A stretch of DNA of 64,000 nucleotides. It comes from Paenibacillus sp. CAA11 (lineage in GTDB: Bacteria > Bacillota > Bacilli > Paenibacillales > Paenibacillaceae). The stretch's first letter is position 1; every line of letters starts with the position of its first letter. Location of the stretch: the NCBI RefSeq assembly GCF_003060825.1, contig NZ_CP028922.1, positions 4,619,001-4,683,000 on the forward strand, in the 5' to 3' direction. Under the pieces are notes generated by a model, which was not told where the DNA came from, did no database searches, and saw only the letters and a list, made by a program, of their open reading frames with translations. The position numbers and the translations under genes are program-made. This document shows positions 8,987 through 17,325 of this stretch, in pieces.

Positions 8987-10402
8987 TTAGAGCAGAAGAA
9001 TGGCCGTGAGTGTCGTCACCGCGAGGCCGATCAGCACTGGCTTCAGGTTGCGGCGGGCCAGCTCGAACGGGCTGACCCCGCAGATCGCCGCGGCCGGGAT
9101 GAGCGCCCAGGGGATCAGTGTGCCGCCGCCAACCCAGATGGCGGCCACCTGCCCCAGCGCGGTGAGCGTCGCCGCGTCCGAATGCGTTGCGGCCGCGAAC
9201 AGCTGCCCGATGGAGCCGGCCAGCGAGATGCCCGAGAAGCCGGAGCCGTCGAGCCCGGTTATCGCTCCGGTGGCCGTAGCGGTCACGGCTCCCACGGTGC
9301 TGTTCAGCGGCACATGGTGCGCGAGGGCAATGCCCAAGTCATTTACTATGCCTTGGGAGCCTTCAGGCAGCACCTTGCCGAACAGCTCTGCAAAGGCTGC
9401 ATCACCAAGATAAAAGAAGGCCGCAATCGGAATAACCGGGCCGAACACCTTGAAGCCAAACATCAGGCCGTCGATCAGGTAAGAAGTCACCTTCTCGAAC
9501 TTATGCTTAGGGTGTGAGAGAAGCGTGACCGCAATCAGAATGAGGATGGCGGTTCCGCCTACCAGGGCCGTGGCATCGCCGCCTTGCAGGCTCAGTGCGA
9601 ACATGGCCGCCACATCTGCGAGGAACAGCAGCGGAATGAGAATGGCCAGGGTCAGTCTGACCCGGGGATTCAGATATACCTTATGTCCCGCTTCCTCCTT
9701 CGCCATAGCGGTCCTGCCTGCTGCATCTCCTGCCACCCGCCCATCCCTCCAAGTGCCCCGCTTCATGTCTCTGCGCATCATCCAGAAGGCGACCAAGGTA
9801 GAGACCAGTCCCATCACGGCGACCAAAGGTACGCTTGCCTCCATCACACTTGCAACCGGAAGCCCCGCCGCATCAGCCGTCAGCTTCGGAGCACCCTGGA
9901 TAATATAGTCTCCTGACAGGGCAATGCCATGTCCGAACAAGTTCATAGCCATCGCTGCTCCTAAGGCCGGCAGCCCGGCGCGAAGCGCCACCGGCAGCAG
10001 GACGGCTCCAATCAGAGCCACCGCGGGAGAAGGCCAGAAGAACAAAGAAGTCACCAGCATAATAAATCCGATACCCCAATAAGCAATCCCCGGGCTGCGA
10101 ATGTACCGGGTCAGGGGTGCAACCATTCTCTCGTTAATCCCGGTCGCAATCAACACCCGGCTCATCGCCACGATGATGGAGATAATTAGAATCGTCCCCA
10201 TAAGCTCTTTGGTCGCATAAATAAAAGAATTAAAAACGCCGGATACCGACCCGCTAATCGTCTGCGTTGCAAGCAGGCCCAAAGTGAAGATGCCTGCCAC
10301 GCAGATTACCGTGGTATCCCGGCGCATGATCAGGAACGCTAAGATCAGCCCGATAAACGCCAAGTAGACGTAATGAATGGCTGTGAGTTCGATCTCCAGC
10401 AT
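8987..10402 (-). CDS. Polytopic inner-membrane transporter, substrate unknown
   Basis: A 471-residue, very hydrophobic protein with about 11-13 predicted TM segments. Features include re-entrant-looking glycine/proline-rich segments such as LFFWPSPAVALIGA and VGGGTLIPWALIPAAA, the arrangement of ion-transporter-superfamily carriers (the broad group holding NhaC-, citrate- and dicarboxylate-type carriers). I do not recognise the specific family. The start is placed at the ATG at 10402 behind a GGCGGGG site; the frame is open back to 10498, but that upstream part lies inside the terminator of the preceding gene. The 3' half is noticeably GC-rich. It is probably monocistronic. Confidence 0.75.
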   Translation of the reverse strand: MLEIELTAIHYVYLAFIGLILAFLIMRRDTTVICVAGIFTLGLLATQTISGSVSGVFNSFIYATKELMGTILIISIIVAMSRVLIATGINERMVAPLTRYIRSPGIAYWGIGFIMLVTSLFFWPSPAVALIGAVLLPVALRAGLPALGAAMAMNLFGHGIALSGDYIIQGAPKLTADAAGLPVASVMEASVPLVAVMGLVSTLVAFWMMRRDMKRGTWRDGRVAGDAAGRTAMAKEEAGHKVYLNPRVRLTLAILIPLLFLADVAAMFALSLQGGDATALVGGTAILILIAVTLLSHPKHKFEKVTSYLIDGLMFGFKVFGPVIPIAAFFYLGDAAFAELFGKVLPEGSQGIVNDLGIALAHHVPLNSTVGAVTATATGAITGLDGSGFSGISLAGSIGQLFAAATHSDAATLTALGQVAAIWVGGGTLIPWALIPAAAICGVSPFELARRNLKPVLIGLAVTTLTAILLL

Positions 10403-10496
10403 TATGATTCCCCGCCCTTCTTCTGCTGCAAAGTTGGTATATGCTATGCGGGTGCCCAGATAAAGGTTCAGACATCCTTCCCTAAGCGGCAAGGAC

Positions 10497-10530
10497 AAAA
10501 AAGCAGCCCCGCGGTTTTCGGAGCTGCTTC
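10497..10530 (-). terminator. Rho-independent terminator of the 10572 gene
   Basis: On the minus strand AAGCAGCTCC pairs with GGGGCTGCTT, followed directly by a T run. It separates the secreted-protein gene from the transporter gene and supports the downstream ATG at 10402 for the latter. Confidence 0.8.
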
Positions 10531-10571
10531 ACTCATTTACTTGATTCCTCTAACTACTCCCTAAGCAGAGC

Positions 10572-11387
10572 TTAGGCTTGTTTGGAATCGAATTTCAGCC
10601 ATTTGGCCATGTCGTTCCTCTCAATCGTCTTCACTGCCTTGATGGCGCCGCCCACAGAATACCTGTACAGCTTGAAGCGGTCGGACGGCGACTCGCTGAT
10701 AAAGTCGAAGCCCTTGCCGTTCTTATGCCACAAGACCGCAGCTGTGCTGATGTACTTGACTTTGGAATAGATAGAGGTCAGCTTCCCAGTCTTGGCATCG
10801 TATAGAGCGGGATAGCTCTCGGAAGTATCCCCGTAGGCGAAGGCCAGCTGGCTGCCGGAAGGGGCCCAGTTAAACGCACTGACGGACTCCACAAATCCCT
10901 TACCTTTAGCCTCCAGAACGTCATTCAGGATGACAAACTTGCCGGTGCTTAAGTTCACAATGTACAGCTTGCTGCCCGCACTATATTCCGCACTCACGGC
11001 CAAATAATCCTTGGAGGCAGACAAGGACAGGCTGCGGATGTCCACTGGCCTTTCACTGAATGGAATGGTGAATTTCTTGTCCCCATAAGTCAAGTTCATA
11101 GAGCCCAGAACCTTCTGCTCCGGATTCACCACTTCCTCGGAGTTGGCCACCGTCTTCAGGGCCATTAGAGTAAGCTGGTTGCCCTTCCAGGTTACCGCGC
11201 TTTGGGATACAGCCTTGGTGAATTTATATTTTACAGGTTGATACAGCGCCGTATTCGGCACACTGCCCGTTATGGCAGCCGATATGCGGGGCGAGGGATT
11301 CGGCGAGCTTTGGGCTGCGGCGGCGGAGGAATAACCCATGCTGCCCACCAGTAAAGCACCCGCCAGTAAAGCGGCAGTCTTCTTCAT
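10572..11387 (-). CDS. Secreted protein of unknown function, propeller-like
   Basis: A 271-residue protein with a clear Sec signal peptide (MKKTAALLAGALLVGSMGYS, cleavage likely after SAAAA). The mature part is rich in beta strands and contains WD40/TolB-like phrases such as FNWAPSGSQLAFAYGD and LWHKNGKGFDFISESPS, so a partial beta-propeller is plausible. No catalytic motif is visible. The start is the ATG at 11387, 10 bp after GAAGGAG; a TTG seven codons upstream overlaps that site and is unlikely. Function is not known. It probably acts outside the membrane, free or wall-associated. Confidence 0.8.
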   Translation of the reverse strand: MKKTAALLAGALLVGSMGYSSAAAAQSSPNPSPRISAAITGSVPNTALYQPVKYKFTKAVSQSAVTWKGNQLTLMALKTVANSEEVVNPEQKVLGSMNLTYGDKKFTIPFSERPVDIRSLSLSASKDYLAVSAEYSAGSKLYIVNLSTGKFVILNDVLEAKGKGFVESVSAFNWAPSGSQLAFAYGDTSESYPALYDAKTGKLTSIYSKVKYISTAAVLWHKNGKGFDFISESPSDRFKLYRYSVGGAIKAVKTIERNDMAKWLKFDSKQA

Positions 11388-11505
11388 TGAAAACATTCTC
11401 CTTCTCAAAAGGTATACTCATCTTGAAAATAACCCTTATATTTCCATTCCAGTATATTGAACGCGCCTTGCCGCTGTTTTGTTTCGCTACCCGCCAATTT
11501 TCGGA

Positions 11506-12354
11506 TTACAAGCCGGAAGCATTAAACGTATCCCCGCCTTCGATCGTGCCATTCTCGAATCCTTTGTAGAACCACCGCTTCCGCTGTTCCGACGATCCAT
11601 GAGTGAAGCTCTCGGGCACGACATACCCTCGAGCCTTCTTCTGAATATTGTCATCGCCGACCGCACTGGCAGCGGTCAATGCTTCATCTATATCGCCCTC
11701 GTCAAGCAGGTTCTGCTCCTTCGTATAATGCGCCCATACGCCGGCCAAATAATCGGCTTGCAGTTCAAAGCGTACTTGGAACTTATTATATTCCGTCTGA
11801 CTCAGCTGCTGCCGAAGCTGTGCAAGACGATCCGATGTGCCAAGCAAGGTCTGTACGTGATGCCCCACCTCATGCGCGATGACATACGCCATCGCGAAGT
11901 CTCCCGGTGCCTGGAACTCCTGCTGAAGCTCATCATAGAAGCTGAGGTCAATATACAGCTTACGATCTCCGGGACAATAGAAGGGACCCGCTGCTGCACC
12001 CGATACCCCGCACGCGGACTGTACGGTGTCCGTATAGAGGACAAGTGTAGGCTTCTCGTAGGTCATTCCTCTCTCCTGAAACACCTTGGTCCAGACATCC
12101 TCGGTATCCGCAAGCACTACGGAGACGAACTGCGCCAGCTCCTTCTCCTGCGCCGTCTCGGTGTAAGATGCAGAGCCGCCTGAATTCGTCCCAGTCAGAC
12201 CCCTCATCAGGTCTCCAGCATTGCCGCCGAGCAGGGTCACGATCAGGTAGATAATGACCCCGCCAACTCCCAATCCGCCACCAATCAGGGCTTTGCCGCC
12301 CATTCCCCGCCGATCTTCAACATTCGAGCTTCCCCTTCTTCCCTTCCACTGCAT
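11506..12354 (-). CDS. YpfJ-type neutral zinc metallopeptidase
   Basis: A 282-residue membrane-anchored protein of the YpfJ/neutral zinc metallopeptidase family. It has a single TM segment (about 22-43, glycine-rich before it), then an extracytoplasmic domain with the zinc motif HEVGHH (161-166) and a downstream glutamate in RFELQADYLAGVW that is the likely third ligand. Family members are about this length. The natural substrate is unknown. The ATG at 12354 has an AGGGAGG site 10 bp upstream. It appears to be monocistronic. Confidence 0.88.
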   Translation of the reverse strand: MQWKGRRGSSNVEDRRGMGGKALIGGGLGVGGVIIYLIVTLLGGNAGDLMRGLTGTNSGGSASYTETAQEKELAQFVSVVLADTEDVWTKVFQERGMTYEKPTLVLYTDTVQSACGVSGAAAGPFYCPGDRKLYIDLSFYDELQQEFQAPGDFAMAYVIAHEVGHHVQTLLGTSDRLAQLRQQLSQTEYNKFQVRFELQADYLAGVWAHYTKEQNLLDEGDIDEALTAASAVGDDNIQKKARGYVVPESFTHGSSEQRKRWFYKGFENGTIEGGDTFNASGL

Positions 12355-12459
12355 GCTGCCATCCTCCCTGGTGTCTAATGGAATTACCCATTAAGGTAAT
12401 CTCTGTTCTAGCTCTACTGGTGATATACCCGGAACGGAGCAACGGCAATCCTGGAGCGA

Positions 12460-13635
12460 TTAAGCTGTTTCCATAGCAGCCTTACGGGACTTGGACTTGG
12501 CCTTGAACATGAACATAACCGCTAGCACGGCAATGAATACCCCGGCAACACCAAACCAGGTGATGGAGCCCAGAGAGACATGAGTGACAGCAATCCCGCC
12601 AACTCCGGCCCCTGCAGCCATGGAGAGCTGCATGGTGGACTGATTCAGGCTGAGCATGACCCCGGAAGACTCCGGCATCACGGTGACCAGATTGTACTGC
12701 TGAGTCGGGCCGGTGCTCCAAGCGGCAAAGGACCACAGAATCAAAAATACAAATAACAACGGAATGGAATGGGCAACAAACGGCAGCGCAGCCAGTGCAA
12801 CGATATGCAGCCCCATGCCCCCAAGCAGGGTCGCAGCTATGCCCCGTTTGTCAGCAGTGTAGCCCCCTACCTTCGATCCAAACAAGCTGGCGATCCCGAA
12901 GGCAAGCAGTGCTGCGCTTAGCAAATCCTCCGGAATTTTGGCGTAGTCGAGCAAATAAGGCGAAATATACGTATAAGCAATCGAGTACCCCCCAAGCCAG
13001 AAGAAGGTGATGATAAGACCAAGCGCCACTTTAGGATTTTTTAAAAGGGCAAACTGCTTAAGCAGAGGCACCGGCGCATCTCCCTGCACAGAAGGAATAG
13101 CTACAGCAAGGATAACCATGGCTAGAAGTCCGGCCAATCCGATCCCAAGGAACACTGCCTTCCAGTCCAAGGCGGAGGCGATGACCCGGCCAAGCGGAAC
13201 GCCAATAATCAGCGAAGCTGTAAATCCCATGGTGACCGTTGCAATCGAGCTGGCCTGTTTGCCGGAAGGAGCAATTTTTGCAGCAATGCTGAGCGCAGTG
13301 ACGACCACGGTTCCTGCTCCAAGCGCCATGACAATCCGCGCAGCTAAGAAGAGCTCAAAGCTAGGCAGAGCAAAGGACAATAGATTGCCTAAAATAAATA
13401 GTCCGAGCGCATACAGCATGAGCTTACGTCTATCCAGCTTTGCTGTAGCAGCCATGATGATCGGTGTGCCGATCGCATAGGCTAATGAAAATACCGTAAT
13501 CAGCTGGCCTGCGGCGGCAACGCTAACTCCCATCGCAGCGGCAATCTGGTCCAGGATACCAGAAATGATATATTCCGAAGTACCTACCAGAAAGCTGACC
13601 AGTGCTAACACATACACTTTCCATACGCTTGTCAT
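12460..13635 (-). CDS. MFS efflux transporter (DHA1, 12 TM)
   Basis: A 391-residue major facilitator of the drug:H+ antiporter-1/AraJ-like type with twelve hydrophobic segments. The opening SFLVGTSEYIISGIL, the loop AKLDRRKLML after TM2 (motif A region) and GVPLGRVIASALDWKAVF in TM5 (motif C region) fit proton-driven exporters. It follows the ArsR gene in the same direction with a 69-bp gap that holds an operator-like inverted repeat, so the two form a repressor-exporter unit. The exported compound is unknown. A GAAAGAGG site precedes the ATG. Confidence 0.88.
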   Translation of the reverse strand: MTSVWKVYVLALVSFLVGTSEYIISGILDQIAAAMGVSVAAAGQLITVFSLAYAIGTPIIMAATAKLDRRKLMLYALGLFILGNLLSFALPSFELFLAARIVMALGAGTVVVTALSIAAKIAPSGKQASSIATVTMGFTASLIIGVPLGRVIASALDWKAVFLGIGLAGLLAMVILAVAIPSVQGDAPVPLLKQFALLKNPKVALGLIITFFWLGGYSIAYTYISPYLLDYAKIPEDLLSAALLAFGIASLFGSKVGGYTADKRGIAATLLGGMGLHIVALAALPFVAHSIPLLFVFLILWSFAAWSTGPTQQYNLVTVMPESSGVMLSLNQSTMQLSMAAGAGVGGIAVTHVSLGSITWFGVAGVFIAVLAVMFMFKAKSKSRKAAMETA

Positions 13636-13651
13636 GAATCAAAACCTCTTT

Positions 13652-13689
13652 CCTTTAATTTTTATACTTCTACAAATATCGAAATTAAA
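13652..13689. promoter_or_regulatory. Second ArsR operator, before the MFS gene
   Basis: CTTTAATTT (13652-13660) and AAATTAAAG (13682-13690) are outer inverted arms, and TATCGAAATTA (13677-13687) is an exact copy of one arm of the ArsR operator at 14012. Its place just before the MFS start suggests that the same repressor also acts here. Confidence 0.55.
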
Positions 13690-13704
13690 GGCAAAAAAAA
13701 GATG

Positions 13705-13983
13705 TTATTTAAGCAGATAAGGGGCGTATTTCTCTGCAACTTCGCGATCCAGGCTGTAGTAAATAAACGTTCCCTCTTTCCGTGAAGTCAGCAGTCCGGA
13801 CTCTGCCATTTGCTTCAGGTGATGGGAAAGCGTCGATATAGCCACCGACTTCAATTTGTCACCCAGCACAGAACAGCATTGGTCGCTTTCTTCTTGCAGC
13901 AGCAGAGCGATCTTTAACCGGGTAGGTTCTCCAAGTGCCTTATAGATCTTAACGGCTTGCTGTATATCGGCTTGTTCGTTCAT
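13705..13983 (-). CDS. ArsR family winged-helix repressor
   Basis: A 92-residue ArsR/SmtB-type repressor. Residues 12-80 form the winged helix, with ALGEPTRLKIALLL as the dimer/helix entry, ISTLSHHLKQMAESGLLTSR as the recognition helix region and GTFIYYSL as the wing. Two adjacent cysteines (Cys36-Cys37) lie in the position where some ArsR proteins bind metals or sense thiol-reactive compounds; the ELCV metal box itself is absent. It sits upstream of an MFS exporter in the same direction and has a near-perfect operator over its own promoter, so it is likely autoregulated. GAAAGGAG precedes the ATG. Confidence 0.92.
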   Translation of the reverse strand: MNEQADIQQAVKIYKALGEPTRLKIALLLQEESDQCCSVLGDKLKSVAISTLSHHLKQMAESGLLTSRKEGTFIYYSLDREVAEKYAPYLLK

Positions 13984-14011
13984 CTTGGGTGCGCTCCTTT
14001 CTGCACGGCTT

Positions 14012-14035
14012 TAATTTCGATATTTATCGAAATTA
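14012..14035. promoter_or_regulatory. ArsR autoregulatory operator
   Basis: The 11-bp arms TAATTTCGATA (14012-14022) and TATCGAAATTA (14025-14035) are exact inverted repeats around TT. It lies 29 bp before the repressor start codon. The length and symmetry are typical for ArsR dimers. Confidence 0.75.
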
Positions 14036-14159
14036 ATGTAGCATAACCGAATAGGAAAGTAAAGCCGTTTTATTTCATTTTTTTTGCTGTTGAAGGAGGC
14101 CTAGGGGCAAGCTTAGCAAACAGTCTTGCCTCTCTTCCCGTCGCCTATAAACAGGCACG

Positions 14160-14475
14160 GGATGCTGCCCGGGTTGCCCGCATGGGATATTGCCCGGAGT
14201 TCCTAACAGGGGGGCTCGCCTGATTGACTCACGAGATACTGCAGAGACTGACCGCATCGAATACTGCGCAGGCTTCAACAGGTTGCCTCGCCGGTTGTTG
14301 CGCAAGTTGCCTCAAGCAGAGTACTGTGCGGCTTGCCTCACTAGGTGCTGCAGCATGGCTTGCGTCAACGAAATACTGAACAGCCTGCCGAACGGGGGCT
14401 GTAAGGTTGATCACATGGATAGCTGCATGGGGTACTGCATGGGTACTGCACGGCTTGCCGCATAGCTTGCCGCAC
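14160..14475. repeat. Degenerate ~25-bp repeat tract in a gene-free gap
   Basis: The 587-bp gap 13984-14570 holds, besides the operator and a terminator, an array of diverged units resembling GRRTACTGCNCGGCTTGCC. Unit starts can be placed near 14233, 14259, 14293, 14319, 14344, 14370, 14430 and 14441, mostly 25-26 bp apart. Short open frames cross it on both strands but lack ribosome sites and recognisable products. The spacing and drift look like decayed tandem repetition. Function is unknown. Confidence 0.55.
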
Positions 14476-14479
14476 GCCA

Positions 14480-14527
14480 AACAGCCCGCGAGAGGGGATC
14501 ACCGATCCCTCCCTGTCACGGGCTGTT
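14480..14527 (-). terminator. Terminator hairpin of the pectin-use operon
   Basis: AACAGCCCG (14480-14488) pairs with CGGGCTGTT (14519-14527), with a second inner pairing GGGATC/GATCCC. It lies 43 bp past the stop of the last gene of the leftward unit. There is no strong T run, so it may act as a 3' stabiliser as much as a terminator. Confidence 0.6.
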
Positions 14528-14570
14528 CTTGTCCTGCTGTAAGCGCAGGAGCCCCTTTAGCGGCTGCGCG

Positions 14571-14981
14571 TTATAAGGGATGAGCCATGACGCTCATCAA
14601 AGCAAGCTCCGGCTGTGTCGTATCCAGCCGGCTGTACTGCACGATCACTGGCTCGTCACTCTCGACCGTGATGGCGTAGGGAACCCCCGCCGGGATGCTC
14701 TCTCCATCCTTCACAAGCTGTGAAGTCCGCAGATGCCGGGTTCTGCGGCTCTCCACCACCGCCTCAATTCCCTCCAGCGGCTCGCGGTCCTCAAAGTAGA
14801 TATCCATCCGCAAGCGGACATCATTGGGCCCGCAGTTCAGGACACAGATGCTCTCGTGACTCGCAAGCTTGCCCGAGCTCTCCGGCGGGATATATCCGTC
14901 CGGAATGACCCAGCAGCAGCTGCCCTTGGACACAGGCGGCCTTGAGTCCCCCACCTTCTGCAATTCCTCCCGCTTATCCAA
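14571..14981 (-). CDS. ASRT-like (sensory rhodopsin transducer family) protein
   Basis: A 136-residue soluble protein that matches the Anabaena sensory rhodopsin transducer (ASRT, PF07100) family: WVIPDGYIPPESSG (24-37), ICVLN (45-49), IYFEDREP (61-68) and VIVQYSRLDTTQPELALM near the end. ASRT is a small beta-sandwich tetramer; relatives without any rhodopsin partner occur in carbohydrate gene clusters, and a sugar-related role has been suggested for them. Here it is the last gene of a pectin-use unit and overlaps the GH105 gene by 8 bp. The start is TTG at 14981, seven bases after AAGGAG. No rhodopsin gene is present in the window. Confidence 0.82.
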   Translation of the reverse strand: MDKREELQKVGDSRPPVSKGSCCWVIPDGYIPPESSGKLASHESICVLNCGPNDVRLRMDIYFEDREPLEGIEAVVESRRTRHLRTSQLVKDGESIPAGVPYAITVESDEPVIVQYSRLDTTQPELALMSVMAHPL

Positions 14982-16014
14982 AGGGATTCTCCTTCGTCCG
15001 CAACAGCTCGGCCAGGAACGTCAGCGCCAGACCCTGCCCCCATCCCTGAATCCGCTTATAGGGGACATTGCGATAACCCTCAATATCCTTCATAATGGCC
15101 GTTCCGGCAGACACATCTGTCACCGTGCCATCCTCCTTAATCCGGGAAAGGATGCCGTCGATTGTTTTTTGCGAATACTTATTGTACAGGCGCCCCTGCA
15201 TCAGAAGTGCTGCTCCGATCCCGGCAGACCCGGATACTTCCAGATACGAGGACTCGTCGTTCAACACGGTATGCCATAACCCCTCCGGTGACTGCAGCCT
15301 TACCAGGGCACTCAGCTGATCTCGCAGTGAGCCGTCAATAATCATATAAGAAGGATGCTGCACCTCGATGAACTTCAGCGCCTTCGCCATCGTCAAGGCC
15401 GCCCAGGAATTGCCCCGCGCCCAATAAATGCCGGATAGATGGTTCTGACTCCCATGGTCCCATCCATGGTAATACAGATTGGTATCCGGGTCCTGAAGGA
15501 ACTCCTCGTGTCCATGATATTGCTTCAAGCCATCCTCGAAATACTCCTTGTTCCCCAGCAGATGACCGATCCGCAGCAGGTAATATCCGGCCATGAACAT
15601 CGTATCCACCCAAGCCTGCTGTGGAAATACATCATGCAGCGAGTTCACCGTATGCTGAAAAATCCCATCCGCAAACCGCTCGGCCTTGCTTGCCAGAAAA
15701 TCCGCCATCTCCTTGGCGATATCCAGGTACTTCTCTTCCCCGGTCGCCTGATACAGTGTCAGCAGACTGTGTCCGATGGACACGCCGTTCACGGACAAGC
15801 GCGGCAGGCCGTCCTCCATGTTATCGTCTACCCATTCCTTCAGCTTGACCAGATAGTCCTCATTGCCTGTCGCTTCATAAGCTTCACATACCCCGTAAAA
15901 GGCTACACCTCCGGGCCAATCCCAGCTGAAGTCCATGTTGAACGTCCGCTCCACGACCCGGTCAATCACCTTTCGGACCTGTTCCTCATCAAATACCAGC
16001 TTTGGCATCGTCAT
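14974..16014 (-). CDS. Glycoside hydrolase family 88/105, unsaturated rhamnogalacturonyl hydrolase
   Basis: A 346-residue (alpha/alpha)6-barrel enzyme of the YteR/YesR type, which removes the unsaturated galacturonyl residue left on oligosaccharides by rhamnogalacturonan lyases. The likely catalytic aspartate is Asp137 in QQAWVDTMFMAGYYL, with YYHGWDHGSQNHLSGIYWAR and GWGQGLAL also typical. There is no signal peptide, so it acts in the cytoplasm on imported oligosaccharides. The start is the ATG at 16014, five bases after AAAGGAG; it overlaps the end of the SGNH gene by 26 bp. The tight spacing with the transporter and esterase genes supports a rhamnogalacturonan pathway. Confidence 0.9.
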   Translation of the reverse strand: MTMPKLVFDEEQVRKVIDRVVERTFNMDFSWDWPGGVAFYGVCEAYEATGNEDYLVKLKEWVDDNMEDGLPRLSVNGVSIGHSLLTLYQATGEEKYLDIAKEMADFLASKAERFADGIFQHTVNSLHDVFPQQAWVDTMFMAGYYLLRIGHLLGNKEYFEDGLKQYHGHEEFLQDPDTNLYYHGWDHGSQNHLSGIYWARGNSWAALTMAKALKFIEVQHPSYMIIDGSLRDQLSALVRLQSPEGLWHTVLNDESSYLEVSGSAGIGAALLMQGRLYNKYSQKTIDGILSRIKEDGTVTDVSAGTAIMKDIEGYRNVPYKRIQGWGQGLALTFLAELLRTKENPFG

Positions 16015-17287
16015 CTCGACTCCTTTCCCCTGCTTCATTGACTCGCAAATACATCCACAGCGGCTGCAGCTCAAGCCTCCGAATCGATGCAGCCACCAGT
16101 TCCGCTACTTTAGCGGCACCTGAGGCCTGAAAATGAGTGTTATCCTGGACACCGGATGGGAAGCTGCGATACTCTCCCGGATATACCCACATATACAAGT
16201 TCCTGCTGCCCTCTACGCCTTCCTGTTGAACGAGCGCATGTGTCAGCTCCGCCAGATCGATCAGCGGCACTTGGCAGGCCTCACTCAGCTCGCGAACCGC
16301 TGCGGTATAAGCTTCGTGCGTATCAGTCAGCTTCCCTTCCTCGTCAAAATACCGCCGCACTACCGGTGTAACCAGCACCGGTTGCGCTCCGCAGTCCTTT
16401 GCCCCATCCACATAGCGCTGCAAATACTCCTTGTATGTAGTGGAAGGATCGGTCCTGCGGGCTGTATCGCTCTTCTCATCATTATGCCCGAACTGGATGA
16501 ACAAGAAGTCCCCGGCCTTCAGCTCACGCAGCATGGCGTCGAGCCGTCCTTCATCTATGAAGCTCTTCGAGCTTCTGCCGGAGACGGCGTGATTATCCAC
16601 GCACACGTCATGCTTGAACAAGGCGGGCAGCATCTGCCCCCAGCCGGCATAGGGGTAGCCGGCCTCGGGCTGATCGGCAACGGTGGAGTCTCCGGCCAGC
16701 ATAAGCCTCAGCGTCTCCGGAGCCTCCGTCACCTCGATCGCATTCAGCCGCGGCGCTTCCCCGGATACGATGATCCGCAGCCTTCCGCCGCGGACAGCCA
16801 GGGAGAACCGCTCCTCTGCCCATTGGCCCGGCAAGGTCCGGAGCTCGGGCAGCACCTGCTTCCCTTCCCCGGCCCGGATCAGGGTATGGGTCTCCGCTAG
16901 CCTGTCGCCCAGGCAGATGGCTACCTGATAGACCCCATCCGGGACATCAATGACAAAGGCCGTGCCCAGCGGAATGCAGAAGCTGCGCCGAAGGCGGTCC
17001 TGGATCGGGGAGGTGCCGGCCGCTCCTGCTGCTCCAGCCGCTCCAGCCACCCCGCCACCCTCGCCCAGGCTGCCGCCGGCTGCTGTGCCTGGCCGGTGAG
17101 TGCGCTCCCGGCCATAGACGCGGGTGATATCTTCGAAGCCATAGCCCCGCGCTGCATCATACTGGCAGTCCGGGGCTACCCCCGTGTAGCCGGGGGCCGC
17201 TTCGCCCGGCCCGAAGTCAAACCTTCTGACGACGGGCTGCCTGGGGCTGCCGGGCACTGCCTGGGCTTGCTTTTCCTTTTTCGCCAT
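15989..17287 (-). CDS. SGNH/GDSL hydrolase, rhamnogalacturonan acetylesterase-like
   Basis: A 432-residue two-part protein. Residues 20-190 resemble the carbohydrate-binding-like jelly roll seen in rhamnogalacturonan acetylesterases (starts FDFGPGEAAPGYTGV). Residues 192-405 form the SGNH esterase with block I LAGDSTV (Ser201 nucleophile), block II SGRSS (Gly237), block III GHND (Asn269) and block V DNTH (Asp382/His385). It should remove acetyl groups from rhamnogalacturonan fragments. No signal peptide is visible, pointing to cytoplasmic action. An odd Gly/Ala-rich insertion (about 66-94) interrupts the N-terminal domain. GGAGGGAAAG precedes the ATG. Confidence 0.88.
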   Translation of the reverse strand: MAKKEKQAQAVPGSPRQPVVRRFDFGPGEAAPGYTGVAPDCQYDAARGYGFEDITRVYGRERTHRPGTAAGGSLGEGGGVAGAAGAAGAAGTSPIQDRLRRSFCIPLGTAFVIDVPDGVYQVAICLGDRLAETHTLIRAGEGKQVLPELRTLPGQWAEERFSLAVRGGRLRIIVSGEAPRLNAIEVTEAPETLRLMLAGDSTVADQPEAGYPYAGWGQMLPALFKHDVCVDNHAVSGRSSKSFIDEGRLDAMLRELKAGDFLFIQFGHNDEKSDTARRTDPSTTYKEYLQRYVDGAKDCGAQPVLVTPVVRRYFDEEGKLTDTHEAYTAAVRELSEACQVPLIDLAELTHALVQQEGVEGSRNLYMWVYPGEYRSFPSGVQDNTHFQASGAAKVAELVAASIRRLELQPLWMYLRVNEAGERSRDDDAKAGI

Positions 17288-17325
17288 GGTCGCTTTCCCT
17301 CCATTTGCTGTGAATCCAATACACG

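Noticed and set aside
8891..9517. 208-residue frame on the plus strand over the transporter gene.
   Set aside because: It is an antisense frame in GC-rich DNA; the minus-strand frame encodes a clear polytopic membrane protein.
10403..10498. Longer N-terminus of the 8987 transporter.
   Set aside because: The extra codons begin at a TTG lying in the T tract of the preceding gene's terminator and add a polar segment atypical of the protein.
11479..12183. 234-residue plus-strand frame over the zinc peptidase gene.
   Set aside because: Antisense shadow; the peptidase with HEVGHH is the real gene.
14160..14475. CRISPR array in the repeat tract.
   Set aside because: Units are diverged throughout, there is no constant repeat with unique spacers, and no cas gene is present.
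14190..14480. Small cysteine-rich proteins on either strand of the repeat tract.
   Set aside because: No ribosome binding site, composition set by the DNA repeat, no recognisable product.
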